Source of the DNA: Salinicola lusitanus | Lineage (GTDB): Bacteria > Pseudomonadota > Gammaproteobacteria > Pseudomonadales > Halomonadaceae | Assembly (NCBI RefSeq): GCF_003206045.1 | Contig: NZ_PZJM01000007.1 | Span: 1 to 64,000, forward strand | Length of the DNA: 64,000 nt | Direction: 5' to 3' | In this document: in pieces, positions 1-8,657 of the stretch | Layout: each line of letters opens with the position of its first letter | Numbering within the stretch: the stretch's first letter is position 1 | The notes under the pieces: model-generated | What the model was told of the DNA's origin: nothing | The model's input: the letters and a program-made list of their open reading frames with translations, nothing else | The model's database searches: none | Made by a program: the position numbers and the translations under genes

Positions 1-1034
1 ATGACCATGTTCATGGGTTCGACGCCGACATCGTTGGTGAAGTTGGTGCCGATGCCGAACGCCATGCCGATACGGTCCTGGCAAAAGGCCTGGATCCGTT
101 CGACCTTCTCCGGTGTCAGGGCGTCGGAGAAGATGATCGTCTTGCTGCGTGGATCGATGCCCAGCTTTTCGTAGTGGGCGATGGTCGAGGCCGCGAAATC
201 GATCGGATCGGCGCTATCGTGCCTGACGCCGTCGAAGAGTTTGGCGAACTTCTTGTCGAAGCTCTCGAAGAAGGCCGAGCTGGTAAAGGTGTCGGTCAGG
301 GCGATGCCCAGATCGCCGCGGTAGACATCGACCCAGTGCTCCAGGGCTAGGCTGTTGGCCATCTTGAAGCCGAACCGGGCACCGTGGAACATGAACCACT
401 CGTGGGCATGGGTGCCGATGGGCTTGACGTCGTGGCGCATCGCCAACAGGACATTGCTGCTGCCACTGAACGCCTCGCCGCCGTGGTGGTGCAGCGCGCC
501 GACCACTCGGTCGTGCACGTCGAACGAAAAACGTCGCCGGGTGCCGAATTCGGCGATTTTCAGCCCCAGCTTCTGGTACTGCTCTATCTTGGCCCGGGTG
601 CGAGCCTCCACCGTCTCGTCGGCATCCCGCTCGACATCGCGCAAGCGGTACCAGAGTTCGCTGATCAGCGCCATCAGCGGGACTTCCCACAGAATGGTGC
701 GATACCACAGCCCCTCGATCGTCACCGAGAGGTCGGCACCCTGCTGGCGGATGGTCACTTCCGCCGGGTCGTAGCGAAAGCCTGCCAGAAAATCGAGGTA
801 AGTCGGATCGAGATAGGGGCAGGTGGCTTCGAGATAGCGCTTTTCGGCGTCGCTCAGGACCAGGTTGGCCATCGCATCCACCTCGCGTCGTAGCGCGTCG
901 CCAAACCCGTCGGGAAACTCATGCTCGCCACGATTGATGAAGGCGTAGCGGGCCTGGGCGTAGGGGAAGCGCTTGATCACGGCGTTCTGCATCGTGATCT
1001 TGTAGAAGTCGTTGTCGAGAAGCGAAGTCAGCAT
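1..1034 (-). CDS. pncB: Nicotinate phosphoribosyltransferase, 3' end cut by window edge
   Basis: The enzyme converts nicotinate and PRPP to nicotinate mononucleotide in the NAD salvage pathway, in the cytoplasm. The frame reads from ATG at 1034 (MLTSLLDNDFYKITMQNAV) to position 1 without a stop, giving 344 codons. The family is about 400 residues, so roughly the last 55 are missing. Conserved family segments are visible: DNDFYKITMQ at the N-terminus, IGTHAHEWFM in the middle, and VRHDSADPIDFA followed by IAHYEKLGIDP and FGIGTNFTND near the cut. No regulator or other NAD gene lies beside it. The assignment is secure at family level. Confidence 0.93.
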   Translation of the reverse strand, partial: MLTSLLDNDFYKITMQNAVIKRFPYAQARYAFINRGEHEFPDGFGDALRREVDAMANLVLSDAEKRYLEATCPYLDPTYLDFLAGFRYDPAEVTIRQQGADLSVTIEGLWYRTILWEVPLMALISELWYRLRDVERDADETVEARTRAKIEQYQKLGLKIAEFGTRRRFSFDVHDRVVGALHHHGGEAFSGSSNVLLAMRHDVKPIGTHAHEWFMFHGARFGFKMANSLALEHWVDVYRGDLGIALTDTFTSSAFFESFDKKFAKLFDGVRHDSADPIDFAASTIAHYEKLGIDPRSKTIIFSDALTPEKVERIQAFCQDRIGMAFGIGTNFTNDVGVEPMNMV

Positions 1035-1106
1035 GGGAACTCGTCATCAGCGTAGGCAGAACCCGCGGTCGTTGTTTGCCGGCGAGCGTTTCTTCAATGA
1101 AATCGG

Positions 1107-1418
1107 CTACAGGAAAGCCATGACACCGAACATTGTCACGATGAAGCCGCCAAACAGCAAAAGTCCCGCCAGCGACAACAGGATCAACAAATAGCCTAGT
1201 ATCAAACCGGCCAGGGCCCAGCTATCGCCGGATTCCTGCTTTTGGCGAATCTGGCGTCGAGCGAGATGACCGCACACGACGCCGCCCAGCGCTGCAGGGG
1301 GGACGAAGGTGCCCAGCACGCTCAACGCGAACGCCGCCAGTGCCATGGTGTTGGTGGGGCCTGGTGGCGGTGTCGGCTGGCCGGGAGGGGAGGCAGCGGG
1401 TGTCATCGTGCTGTACAT
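1107..1418 (-). CDS. DUF4190-type small membrane protein
   Basis: This is a 103-residue protein with a Pro/Gly/Thr-rich N-terminal tail (residues 1-24) followed by two hydrophobic segments, about residues 24-48 and 68-100, with the charged loop HLARRQIRQ between them. That layout (proline-rich tail, two membrane spans, and the motif GxxCGHLARRQI) is typical of DUF4190 proteins, whose function is unknown. A start at 1406 (MTPAAS) is equally possible. It lies 72 bp upstream of pncB on the same strand, so the two may be co-transcribed. Confidence 0.75.
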   Translation of the reverse strand: MYSTMTPAASPPGQPTPPPGPTNTMALAAFALSVLGTFVPPAALGGVVCGHLARRQIRQKQESGDSWALAGLILGYLLILLSLAGLLLFGGFIVTMFGVMAFL

Positions 1419-1527
1419 CTCGCGAGCTGGAACTGTCGGTAGAGTATCGCACGCTTGTCCGCGGCTCTCGAAGTTTTCAACATGAGCAGCGGGCGACGGG
1501 AGTTGAATGAACGACGGGAGGAAGGGA

Positions 1528-2670
1528 ATGGCATTGCGGGTCGAGAATATCGGCAGCCTGGCTGCCGTCAGTGCGTCGCGCTGGAATGCCGTGGTCGGTG
1601 CCCGCTATCCGTTTCTTCGCTACGAGTTTCTGGCCGTGCTGGAAGCTTGCGGATGCGCCCACACCGAGACCGGTTGGGAACCGGACCATCTGATGGTTTT
1701 CGAGGGCGAGCGAGCGGTGGCGGTGCTACCGCGCTACGCCAAGTATCACTCGCGGGGAGAGTACGTGTTCGACTGGTCCTGGGCGGATGCCTGGGAGCGC
1801 GCGGGCGGCGATTACTACCCCAAGTCGCTGTCGGCGATTCCGTTCACGCCTGCGATCGGGCCGCGACTGGCGGTGGTCGAGGATGTCGACCGGCGTGCCG
1901 TCATCGCCGCACTGGCGCCGCTGATTCGCGACACCGGTCTGCAGAGCTGGCACCTGCTGTTTGCCGATAGCGACGAGGTTGACGACTGGCAGGCCGCGAT
2001 CGGCGCGCCACTGCTGGAACGCCAGGCGGTGCAGTTCGCCTGGCAGGACGACGGCTTCGGCGACTTCGACGGCTTCCTGGCGCGCATGAGTTCGCGCAAG
2101 CGCAAGGAGATACGTCGAGAGCGGCGCAAGCTGTCCGATCAGGGATTCGTGTTCGAGCGCCTGACAGGAGACCGGATCGATGACCAGGTGCTGGCGCAGT
2201 TCTACCGCTGCTACTGCATGACCTACCTCGAACGAGGGCAGCGACCCTACCTGTCGCTCGAATTCTTCACTCGACTGCGTGACGGCATGGCCGACTGCCT
2301 GGTGCTGGTGCGTGCCAGCATGGCGAGTCGGGCGGTGGCCGCCGCGCTCTGTCTCCAGGGGGGCGACACCCTCTATGGCCGATACTGGGGGAGCGAGGTA
2401 GAGGCCGACTTCCTGCACTTCGAGACCTGCTACTACCAGGGGATAGAGCACTGCCTCGAGCGCGGCCTGACAAGGTTCGATCCGGGTACCCAAGGGGAGC
2501 ACAAGTTGACCCGAGGGTTCGCGCCGGTCATCAGCCGATCGCTTCACTATCTCGAACATGAGGGGTTTCGCGAGGCGGTCGCCGAGTTCTGTCGCGAGGA
2601 GCGGGTCTACGTCCACACCTATCTCGAACAGTGTCGGCTACGTCTGCCGTTCAAGGACCCGCCGTCATAG
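1528..2670 (+). CDS. FemAB-like GNAT-fold protein (peptidogalycan biosynthesis/DUF482 family)
   Basis: This 380-residue protein carries the family signatures NPFLRYEF-like YPFLRYEFLAVLE near residue 30, GEYVFDWSWADAWERAGG near residue 75, and FTPAIGPRL. These mark the DUF482/COG3146 family, which has a duplicated acetyltransferase (Fem/GNAT) fold. The reaction is not established; acyl or aminoacyl transfer is inferred from the fold. I chose the ATG at 1528 because GGGAGGAAGGGA precedes it directly. An ATG seven codons earlier (1507) also has a GGGAG box and cannot be excluded. It stands alone between a divergent DUF4190 gene and the Kef antiporter. Confidence 0.85.
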   Translation: MALRVENIGSLAAVSASRWNAVVGARYPFLRYEFLAVLEACGCAHTETGWEPDHLMVFEGERAVAVLPRYAKYHSRGEYVFDWSWADAWERAGGDYYPKSLSAIPFTPAIGPRLAVVEDVDRRAVIAALAPLIRDTGLQSWHLLFADSDEVDDWQAAIGAPLLERQAVQFAWQDDGFGDFDGFLARMSSRKRKEIRRERRKLSDQGFVFERLTGDRIDDQVLAQFYRCYCMTYLERGQRPYLSLEFFTRLRDGMADCLVLVRASMASRAVAAALCLQGGDTLYGRYWGSEVEADFLHFETCYYQGIEHCLERGLTRFDPGTQGEHKLTRGFAPVISRSLHYLEHEGFREAVAEFCREERVYVHTYLEQCRLRLPFKDPPS

Positions 2671-2773
2671 CCCGGTGATCGCGATGGCTGCACCCGGTCG
2701 CAGCCCCGGTTAGTGATACTCTGCACCTGGACCCACTTGGGCGGCGCTCCGCCGCGACGAGGATAGAAGGTAG

Positions 2774-4654
2774 ATGGACTTTCTCAATGAGGCGGCCGTT
2801 CTGCTCGGGGCGGCCATCATCGCGGTGCCCCTGTTTCAGCGCCTGGGACTAGGGTCGATTCTGGGCTATCTCTGTATCGGCCTGCTGACCGGGCCGTCGG
2901 TGACCGGGTTCGTATCCGAGCCGGAGTCCGTGCTGCATTTCTCCGAGTTCGGCGTGGTGATGTTGCTGTTCATCATCGGTCTGGAGCTGGAACCCAAGCG
3001 GTTGTGGTCGATGCGCAAGCGGCTGCTGGGACTGGGATCGTTGCAGATGGCCGGCTGCGCAGCCCTGCTGATGCCGATCGGGCTGCTGCTCAATCTACCG
3101 CTGAGTATCGCCATCTTCCTCGGCTTGACGCTGGCGCTATCGTCAACCGCCTTCGCGCTGCAGGTCCTCAACGAGCGCCGGCAGCTGGCGACGCCACATG
3201 GCCAGAGCGCCTTCGCCATGCTGCTGTTCCAGGATCTGGCAGTGATACCCCTGCTGGCGCTGCTGCCGTTCCTGGCCGGACGCGCGGACGCGGCGCCGGA
3301 CGATGGCTGGGTCATTGCGCGCAGCATCGGTGTGGTGATCGCCGCCATCGCTTTCGGCCGCCTGGTCTTTCCCCGCGTGCTGGCGTTGATCGCGCGAAGC
3401 GACGTGCATGAGATATTTACCGCCGCCGCGCTGTTCCTGGTGCTGGCGATGGCCCTGGTCATGCAGTGGGCGGGCCTGTCGATGGCGCTGGGCGCCTTTC
3501 TGGGCGGTGTCATGCTGGCCGATACCCCATACCGGCATGAGCTCGAGGCCAACATCGAGCCGTTCAAGGGGCTACTGCTGGGGCTCTTTTTCATCGCCGT
3601 CGGGATGTCGGTCGATCTGTCGCTGGTGTTGGGCAACATCCTGCTGGTCATGGGGCTCGCCGTCGCCATGACCCTGGCCAAGACCGTGGTGCTGGCGATC
3701 ATCGGCTGGGTGACTCGGTTGCCTCGCACGGAAATTCCCAGGCTGGCGACGATCATCGCCCAGGGCGGGGAGTTCGACTTCGTGCTGCTGACCGCGGCCG
3801 TGGCTGCCGGTGTCATCGATCAACGCATCGCCAGCCTCTGCATCGCCGCGGTGACCCTCAGCATGGCCGCGACGCCGTTTCTGTACCAGTTGGGCGAGAA
3901 GCTTGGCAACCGACTCAAGGAGAGTCGCCCTTACGACACCGACTTCGGCGATGACACGCCGCCGGTGATCATTGCCGGTCTCGGACGCTTCGGGCAGATG
4001 GTGGGGCGCATGCTGAAAATGCAGGGCATCAACTTCACCGCGCTGGATCCCAACATCACCCAGGTCGAATTCATTCGCCGCTTCGGTTCCCGCATCTTCT
4101 ACGCCGACGCCACGCGTCTCGACCTGCTGCGTGCTGCGGGTATCGACAAGGCCCGGCTGCTGGTAATCGCGGTCGATAGCGAGAGCGCCGCACTGACCAT
4201 CGCCCGCCTGGCCAAGACCCATTTCCCGGAGCTGTCCGTCTATGCCCGTGCCCGCAACCGCCACCACGCCTGGCAACTGATGGAGATCGGCGTCGACGGC
4301 GTGGTGCGGGAAACGTTCGCCTCGAGCATGGAAATGAGCGTCGAGGTACTCAAGGGGCTCGGCTATCCCAGCTCGAACGCCATCAATGCGGTGCGAACTT
4401 TCCGCGACTTCGACAACCAGCTGCTCAAGGATACCTATGCCCACCGCAACGACACGGAGCGGTTGATGGCGACCGAGAAGGCGGCGATGGCGGAACTGAG
4501 GTCCTTGTTCCAGCAGGAGCTCAACCGGGGCCGTGGCAACAAGGAGAGCGCGCGCGAGGAAGCCGCTGCCAACGATAGCGATGACGTGAACGAGGAGGTA
4601 GGTGATGACACAGGTGCTGAGAGAGCGGCTGGCGGCCCTGGGAATGTCCGTTGA
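2774..4654 (+). CDS. CPA2-family monovalent cation:proton antiporter (KefB/KefC type) with RCK domain
   Basis: This 626-residue integral membrane protein should exchange K+ (or Na+) for H+. The N-terminal ~380 residues form the hydrophobic CPA2 exchanger, with the family segments LGYLCIGLLTGP, LLFIIGLELEPKRLW and QDLAVIPLLALLPF. Residues ~395-510 form a Rossmann RCK/TrkA-N domain starting IIAGLGRFGQMVGRML, the nucleotide-gated regulatory module of Kef systems. The last ~60 residues are an acidic low-complexity tail. No kefF/kefG ancillary oxidoreductase lies beside it. Its 3' end overlaps the fructosamine kinase gene by about 50 nt. K+ specificity is inferred from family only. Confidence 0.9.
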   Translation: MDFLNEAAVLLGAAIIAVPLFQRLGLGSILGYLCIGLLTGPSVTGFVSEPESVLHFSEFGVVMLLFIIGLELEPKRLWSMRKRLLGLGSLQMAGCAALLMPIGLLLNLPLSIAIFLGLTLALSSTAFALQVLNERRQLATPHGQSAFAMLLFQDLAVIPLLALLPFLAGRADAAPDDGWVIARSIGVVIAAIAFGRLVFPRVLALIARSDVHEIFTAAALFLVLAMALVMQWAGLSMALGAFLGGVMLADTPYRHELEANIEPFKGLLLGLFFIAVGMSVDLSLVLGNILLVMGLAVAMTLAKTVVLAIIGWVTRLPRTEIPRLATIIAQGGEFDFVLLTAAVAAGVIDQRIASLCIAAVTLSMAATPFLYQLGEKLGNRLKESRPYDTDFGDDTPPVIIAGLGRFGQMVGRMLKMQGINFTALDPNITQVEFIRRFGSRIFYADATRLDLLRAAGIDKARLLVIAVDSESAALTIARLAKTHFPELSVYARARNRHHAWQLMEIGVDGVVRETFASSMEMSVEVLKGLGYPSSNAINAVRTFRDFDNQLLKDTYAHRNDTERLMATEKAAMAELRSLFQQELNRGRGNKESAREEAAANDSDDVNEEVGDDTGAERAAGGPGNVR

Positions 4655-5450
4655 TGGCGCCGCGATCACACCACTCTCCGGTGGCGACAGTGGGGCAGCG
4701 CTATGGCGGGTCGACGGCGCGACGCCCTGTATCGTCAAGCGGGATACGCCCGAGCGTGTCGCCGGCGAGGCCGACGGCCTGCGGGCGTTGAGTGGCGCCT
4801 GCCGCAAGCTAATCGTGCCGGAGGTGCTGGCCGAAGACGACGATCTGCTGGTGATGCAGTTCCTGGAGGGCACGGGGAAGCGTGATGGCGCGGCGCTGGG
4901 TGAAGGCTTGCGCCAACTGCACCGGGATTCCCGCGACGCTGACGCCGGGCATGGCTGGCCGCGGGACAACGCCTGTGGCTTGACCCCGCAGCCCAACGCC
5001 CCGCTGGCCGACGGGCGTGCCTTTCAGCGCGACCGTCGTCTACTGCCGCTGATGAGAGGCTGCCGCGAGCGGGGGCTGCTGGATGCCGCGCTCGCCGGGC
5101 GTGTCGAGCGGGCCGCCGATTCGCTGGAGCACTGGCTCGAGCAGGCACCGCCGTCGCTGGTACACGGTGACCTCTGGTCCGGCAACGTGCTGTTCACGCC
5201 GCAGGGGCCGGCAATCATCGACCCCGCCGTCTACCGGCACTATCCCGAGGTGGACGTGGCCATGCTGACGCTCTTCGGCGGGCCGGGCGACGCCTTCTTC
5301 GAAGCCTACTGGGATGGCGACCGACCCGCGGACTGGGAGCGGCGGGAAGCGCTGTTCCAGCTCTACCCGCTGCTCAACCATCTCTATCTGTTCGGCGGCA
5401 CCTATCGCCAAGGTGTGGCGCGGGCGGCCGATCGCATTCTGGCCGGCTGA
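4605..5450 (+). CDS. Fructosamine kinase family protein
   Basis: This 281-residue protein has an aminoglycoside-phosphotransferase/kinase fold. It should phosphorylate fructosamines or ribulosamines on glycated amines, allowing protein repair. Key residues are visible: the ATP-site lysine in CIVKRDTPE, the Brenner-type catalytic motif LVHGDLWSGNVLF (about residues 184-196), and the metal-binding IIDPAVY. The start is ATG at 4605, with GAGGAGGT five bases upstream; a GTG at 4602 is adjacent. It starts inside the end of the antiporter gene, which suggests translational coupling. The physiological substrate is unproven. Confidence 0.88.
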   Translation: MTQVLRERLAALGMSVDGAAITPLSGGDSGAALWRVDGATPCIVKRDTPERVAGEADGLRALSGACRKLIVPEVLAEDDDLLVMQFLEGTGKRDGAALGEGLRQLHRDSRDADAGHGWPRDNACGLTPQPNAPLADGRAFQRDRRLLPLMRGCRERGLLDAALAGRVERAADSLEHWLEQAPPSLVHGDLWSGNVLFTPQGPAIIDPAVYRHYPEVDVAMLTLFGGPGDAFFEAYWDGDRPADWERREALFQLYPLLNHLYLFGGTYRQGVARAADRILAG

Positions 5451-5463
5451 CGGCAGTCGCCGA

Positions 5464-6420
5464 TCAGGCGCGTGCCGGAGCGCGAATATCGGTAGGGGCG
5501 ACGGCCTCGCCGATGACGTGATGCCCTCGGGTATTGAGGGGCACTGCGTAGAGCGACGTGGTGGCGCAGACGTAGAGCCGATTGCGGCTGATGCCGCCGA
5601 AGCAGACGTTGGCCACGGTCTCCGGGATCAGGATGCGACCGAGGCGAGTGCCATCCGGGGCATAGCAGTGAACACCGTCGCCGGCGCTGGTCCACAGGTT
5701 GCCGGCGATATCCAGGCGAAAACCGTCGAAGAGACCGCAGTCCGACACGGCGAACACCTCGCCGCCCTGCAGGTGATGATTCTGGTCGACGCGGAATCTC
5801 CGGAGATGTCGGGGCCCGTCGGCGCGATGCGTCGCGCCGGTATCTGACACGTAGAGCCAGGATTCATCGGGGGAGAAGGCGAGGCCGTTGGGCTTCTCGA
5901 AATCGTCGGCCACGCGGCGCAGTTCGCCGCCGGGGGTGAGGCAGTAGACGTGGCAATCCAGCTCGGAGCGTCGCTTGCCACCTTCGTAATCGCTGTCGAT
6001 GCCGTAGCTGGGATCGGTGAACCAGACCGAACCATCGGACTTGACCGCGACATCGTTGGGCGAGTTGAGCCGGTGGCCCTCGAAGGCATCCGCCAAGGTG
6101 GTGATACGGCCGTTGTGCTCGGTGCGAGTGACGCTGCGGCTGCCGTGCTCGCAGGTGATGAGGCGGCCTTCCCGGTCCAGCGTCTGGCCGTTGCTGAAGG
6201 CAGCGGGTTGGCGAAACACGGAGACGTGACCGTCATTTTCGTCGTAGCGCAGGATACGGTCGTTGGGGATGTCCGACCAGAGCAGGTAGCGCCCGGCGGC
6301 GAAGTAGGCTGGCCCCTCGCACCAGCGGCCGGCCTGCCAAAGTCGCTCGAGCTGGCCGTTGGGCAAGACCAGCGAGGAAAAGCGGTCGTCCTCGACGACT
6401 AGCCAGTCTGGATAGGTCAT
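5464..6420 (-). CDS. SMP-30/gluconolactonase-type lactonase
   Basis: This 318-residue six-bladed beta-propeller probably hydrolyses an aldonolactone to the aldonic acid. The N-terminal metal-ligand region CEGPAYFAAGRYLLWSDIPN, the mid motif SPNDVAVKSDGSVWFTDPSYG and KPNGLAFSPDESWLYVSDTG are standard SGL-family sequences with the metal-binding Glu/Asn/Asp residues. The frame stays open to 6591, but the upstream part is Arg-rich and non-homologous. I chose ATG 6420, preceded by GGAGG at a good distance. It converges with the fructosamine kinase 13 bp away. The true substrate may be glucono- or another sugar lactone; a glucose-dehydrogenase-like SDR is encoded 22 kb away. Confidence 0.88.
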   Translation of the reverse strand: MTYPDWLVVEDDRFSSLVLPNGQLERLWQAGRWCEGPAYFAAGRYLLWSDIPNDRILRYDENDGHVSVFRQPAAFSNGQTLDREGRLITCEHGSRSVTRTEHNGRITTLADAFEGHRLNSPNDVAVKSDGSVWFTDPSYGIDSDYEGGKRRSELDCHVYCLTPGGELRRVADDFEKPNGLAFSPDESWLYVSDTGATHRADGPRHLRRFRVDQNHHLQGGEVFAVSDCGLFDGFRLDIAGNLWTSAGDGVHCYAPDGTRLGRILIPETVANVCFGGISRNRLYVCATTSLYAVPLNTRGHHVIGEAVAPTDIRAPARA

Positions 6421-6548
6421 GATCGAAAGCCTCCGGCACAAAGACCGCCCAGTGTCGAGGGTCGAAACGGTGGTGTCTTTGCGACGAAAGTCGTGTCTTC
6501 GCCGCCGCCGGCCTGATCGATGGCGCTGCCCGCCCGCGCGGCCGGCAT

Positions 6549-7199
6549 TCAGGAAGAAGAGTGGGGCGGCGAGGTGCAGTGGGGCGTGCATGGCGAGATG
6601 CGCTCGAAGAAGGTGTCGATCATGCGCGGGCCGATATCGCCAATATCATAGCGTGTCGGATCGCGCAGCCAGTCGTGCATCAGGCCGCCGAACATCGACA
6701 TGAGCATGCGGCAGGCGATTTCCGGTTCGATGCTCGCTATCATCGTGCCGGTACGGTTTGCCTCCTCGAAGCGTTCCAGCATGGTCTCGTGGCAGTCGTC
6801 GGCGAGCCGTTGATGCAGCTCGAGAATGTCGACGTCGCTGGAGGCCTCGCAGCAGTGAAACAGGATCGTGTGCACCCGCCGGGAGCGTGGACCCTGCAGC
6901 CGCTCCAATGCGTGCAGCGCAGCCAACCGCAGACTCTCCAGCGGTGCGCGCGGACGTTCGAGGTCCTCGACATCATCCAGTAACTGACGAAGCGGCATCT
7001 TGACGCGATCCAGCATGGCGTGGAACAGGTCGGACTTGTTCTTGAAATGCCAGTAGACGGCGCCGCGGGTCATGCCCGCCTGGCGAGCGATCTGCTCGAG
7101 CGAGGTTCTCGAAACGCCGCGCTCGAGAAAAATCACTTCGGCGGCGTCGAGCAGGGCCTCTCGGGTGGCTTCGGCTTCAGCCTTGGTGCGTTTGGGCAT
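6549..7199 (-). CDS. acrR: TetR-family repressor of the adjacent RND pump
   Basis: This 216-residue TetR regulator has an N-terminal helix-turn-helix (TREALLDAAEVIFLERGV ... TRGAVYWHFKNKSDLF) that matches AcrR/TtgR-type repressors closely. The C-terminal all-helical domain should bind a hydrophobic effector. It is divergent from the acrAB-like operon, and a 26-bp palindrome resembling the AcrR operator lies in the shared 168-bp gap. Autorepression and pump repression are the expected roles, inferred by analogy to acrR-acrAB. Confidence 0.92.
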   Translation of the reverse strand: MPKRTKAEAEATREALLDAAEVIFLERGVSRTSLEQIARQAGMTRGAVYWHFKNKSDLFHAMLDRVKMPLRQLLDDVEDLERPRAPLESLRLAALHALERLQGPRSRRVHTILFHCCEASSDVDILELHQRLADDCHETMLERFEEANRTGTMIASIEPEIACRMLMSMFGGLMHDWLRDPTRYDIGDIGPRMIDTFFERISPCTPHCTSPPHSSS

Positions 7200-7297
7200 G
7201 GTGATGTCGTCGCTGGCGTGAGTGAGTCATGGCGAATGGCTTTTCTTATGGGCGGATTAAAGTCGGCAAGATGCAGCATAACGAATTATCGGCAAGT

Positions 7298-7323
7298 TTA
7301 CATTCATGTATGTATGCCTGTAA
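7298..7323. promoter_or_regulatory. Palindromic operator between acrR and acrA
   Basis: A 26-bp interrupted palindrome is built symmetrically: outer arms TTACA/TGTAA, inner arms CAT/ATG and a central AT, each separated by two bases. The core reads TACATTCATGTATGTA. As I recall, the E. coli AcrR site upstream of acrAB has the same TACAT/ATGTA character. It lies 45 bp before the acrA start and 99 bp before the acrR start, so it could control both promoters. Confidence 0.75.
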
Positions 7324-7367
7324 GCTCGCTACATTCCTTTAGGCACCCCTTTCCAGGACGGAGACTC

Positions 7368-8657
7368 ATGCGCCCTAATTTCATGAATGGCACCCTCGGT
7401 TTCGGTGGGGCGATGTTGCTGTCGTTGGCATTGGCCGCCTGCGGTGGAGACGATCAGCAGAGTGCTCAGCAAGGTGGGGGGCAACAACAGAAGCCGCCCA
7501 CCAAGGCTGAAGTGTTGGAGGTCGAGGCCCACGATGTCGCGCTCTCCAAGGAGTATCCCGCCCAGCTTCGGAGTAACCGCGAAGTCACCGTGATGGGGCG
7601 CGTGGAGGGGATTCTCGAAGCCCGCCACTATCGCGAGGGGAGCATGGTCGAAAAGGGTGACAAGCTCTTCACCATCGAGCAGGCGCCCTACGAGGCGACG
7701 GTCGCTCAGAACCAGGCCGACGTGCAGAGCGCGCAGGCGGAGGTGTATCGCGCCCAGCGCGACGCCGAGCGCTACCAGCGTCTTTACAACCAGAACTCCG
7801 TCAGCCAACAGCAGCGCGATCAGGCCCAGGCGGATCTGCGGACCGCGCAAGCCGCCCAGGCCCAGGCCCAGGCGGCGCTGGACAGTGCCCAGATCGATCT
7901 CAGCTACACCCAGGTCAATGCGCCGGTCAGCGGCATGATCAGCTTGAGCGAGGTCAATGTCGGTAACCTGGTGCAGCCGCCTCAGGAACTGGCGACCATC
8001 ACGCCGCTGAATCCGATCGAGGTGCGTTTTTCGCTGCCTGCCGATGATGCGTTTTCCCTCCGTCGCCAGCGTCAACGGGGCGATGCCGAACAGGCCGACG
8101 TTGCTGTTTTGACCGCACCGGGCACCGAAAGTGCCAGTCACGAGGCGCTTCAATTGCAGGGCAAGCTCGACTTCCTCGGGTCGAGAGTCGACGAATCCAC
8201 CAGCACGGTCCAAGCCGAAGCCGTGTTCCAGAACGACGACCAGCTCTTCCTGCCAGGGCAGTTCGTGCGGGTCAAGCTGCCCAACGTGATGCGTTACGAC
8301 GTCTACGCCGTACCCGCCATCGCGGTGACCGAGGGACTCAAGGGACCCCAGGTCTTCGTCGTCAACGGTGAGGGCAAGGCCGAGTCACGTTTCGTGTCGC
8401 TGGGCGAGATCGCGGGAGACTGGCAGATCATTACCGACGGGTTGAATCCGGGCGACCGAGTCGTCGTGTCGGGCATCGGTAGCGTCTCCGCTGGCGACGA
8501 GATCGACGCCCAAGCCTTCAACGGCCAAGTGCCGCAGCCGCAGAACAACGCCGGCGAGAATCCCTCCCAGGAGGCCGATGCCCAGGGCGGTGAGGGCGTC
8601 GAGGGCGCCCATCGCGATGCGCAAGAGGCGAAAGACGGACAGAACGGGGCCAATTGA
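7368..8657 (+). CDS. acrA: RND efflux periplasmic adaptor lipoprotein (AcrA/MexA/TtgA type)
   Basis: This 429-residue membrane-fusion protein links the inner-membrane RND pump to an outer-membrane channel. A lipoprotein signal peptide ends in the lipobox LAAC with Cys25. The lipoyl half-motifs (VMGRVEGILEARHYREGSMV, APVSGMISLSEVNVGNLV) flank a helical hairpin rich in Gln/Ala (about residues 110-175). The last ~40 residues are a Gln/Asn/Glu-rich tail. The frame is open upstream to 7020, but ATG 7368 gives the canonical signal. Its TGA overlaps the acrB ATG by one base. Confidence 0.93.
   Translation: MRPNFMNGTLGFGGAMLLSLALAACGGDDQQSAQQGGGQQQKPPTKAEVLEVEAHDVALSKEYPAQLRSNREVTVMGRVEGILEARHYREGSMVEKGDKLFTIEQAPYEATVAQNQADVQSAQAEVYRAQRDAERYQRLYNQNSVSQQQRDQAQADLRTAQAAQAQAQAALDSAQIDLSYTQVNAPVSGMISLSEVNVGNLVQPPQELATITPLNPIEVRFSLPADDAFSLRRQRQRGDAEQADVAVLTAPGTESASHEALQLQGKLDFLGSRVDESTSTVQAEAVFQNDDQLFLPGQFVRVKLPNVMRYDVYAVPAIAVTEGLKGPQVFVVNGEGKAESRFVSLGEIAGDWQIITDGLNPGDRVVVSGIGSVSAGDEIDAQAFNGQVPQPQNNAGENPSQEADAQGGEGVEGAHRDAQEAKDGQNGAN

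Noticed and set aside
6421-6591. N-terminal extension of the gluconolactonase to 6591
   Set aside because: The extra residues are Arg/His-rich and overlap the TetR gene's 3' end. A GGAGG box points to ATG 6420.
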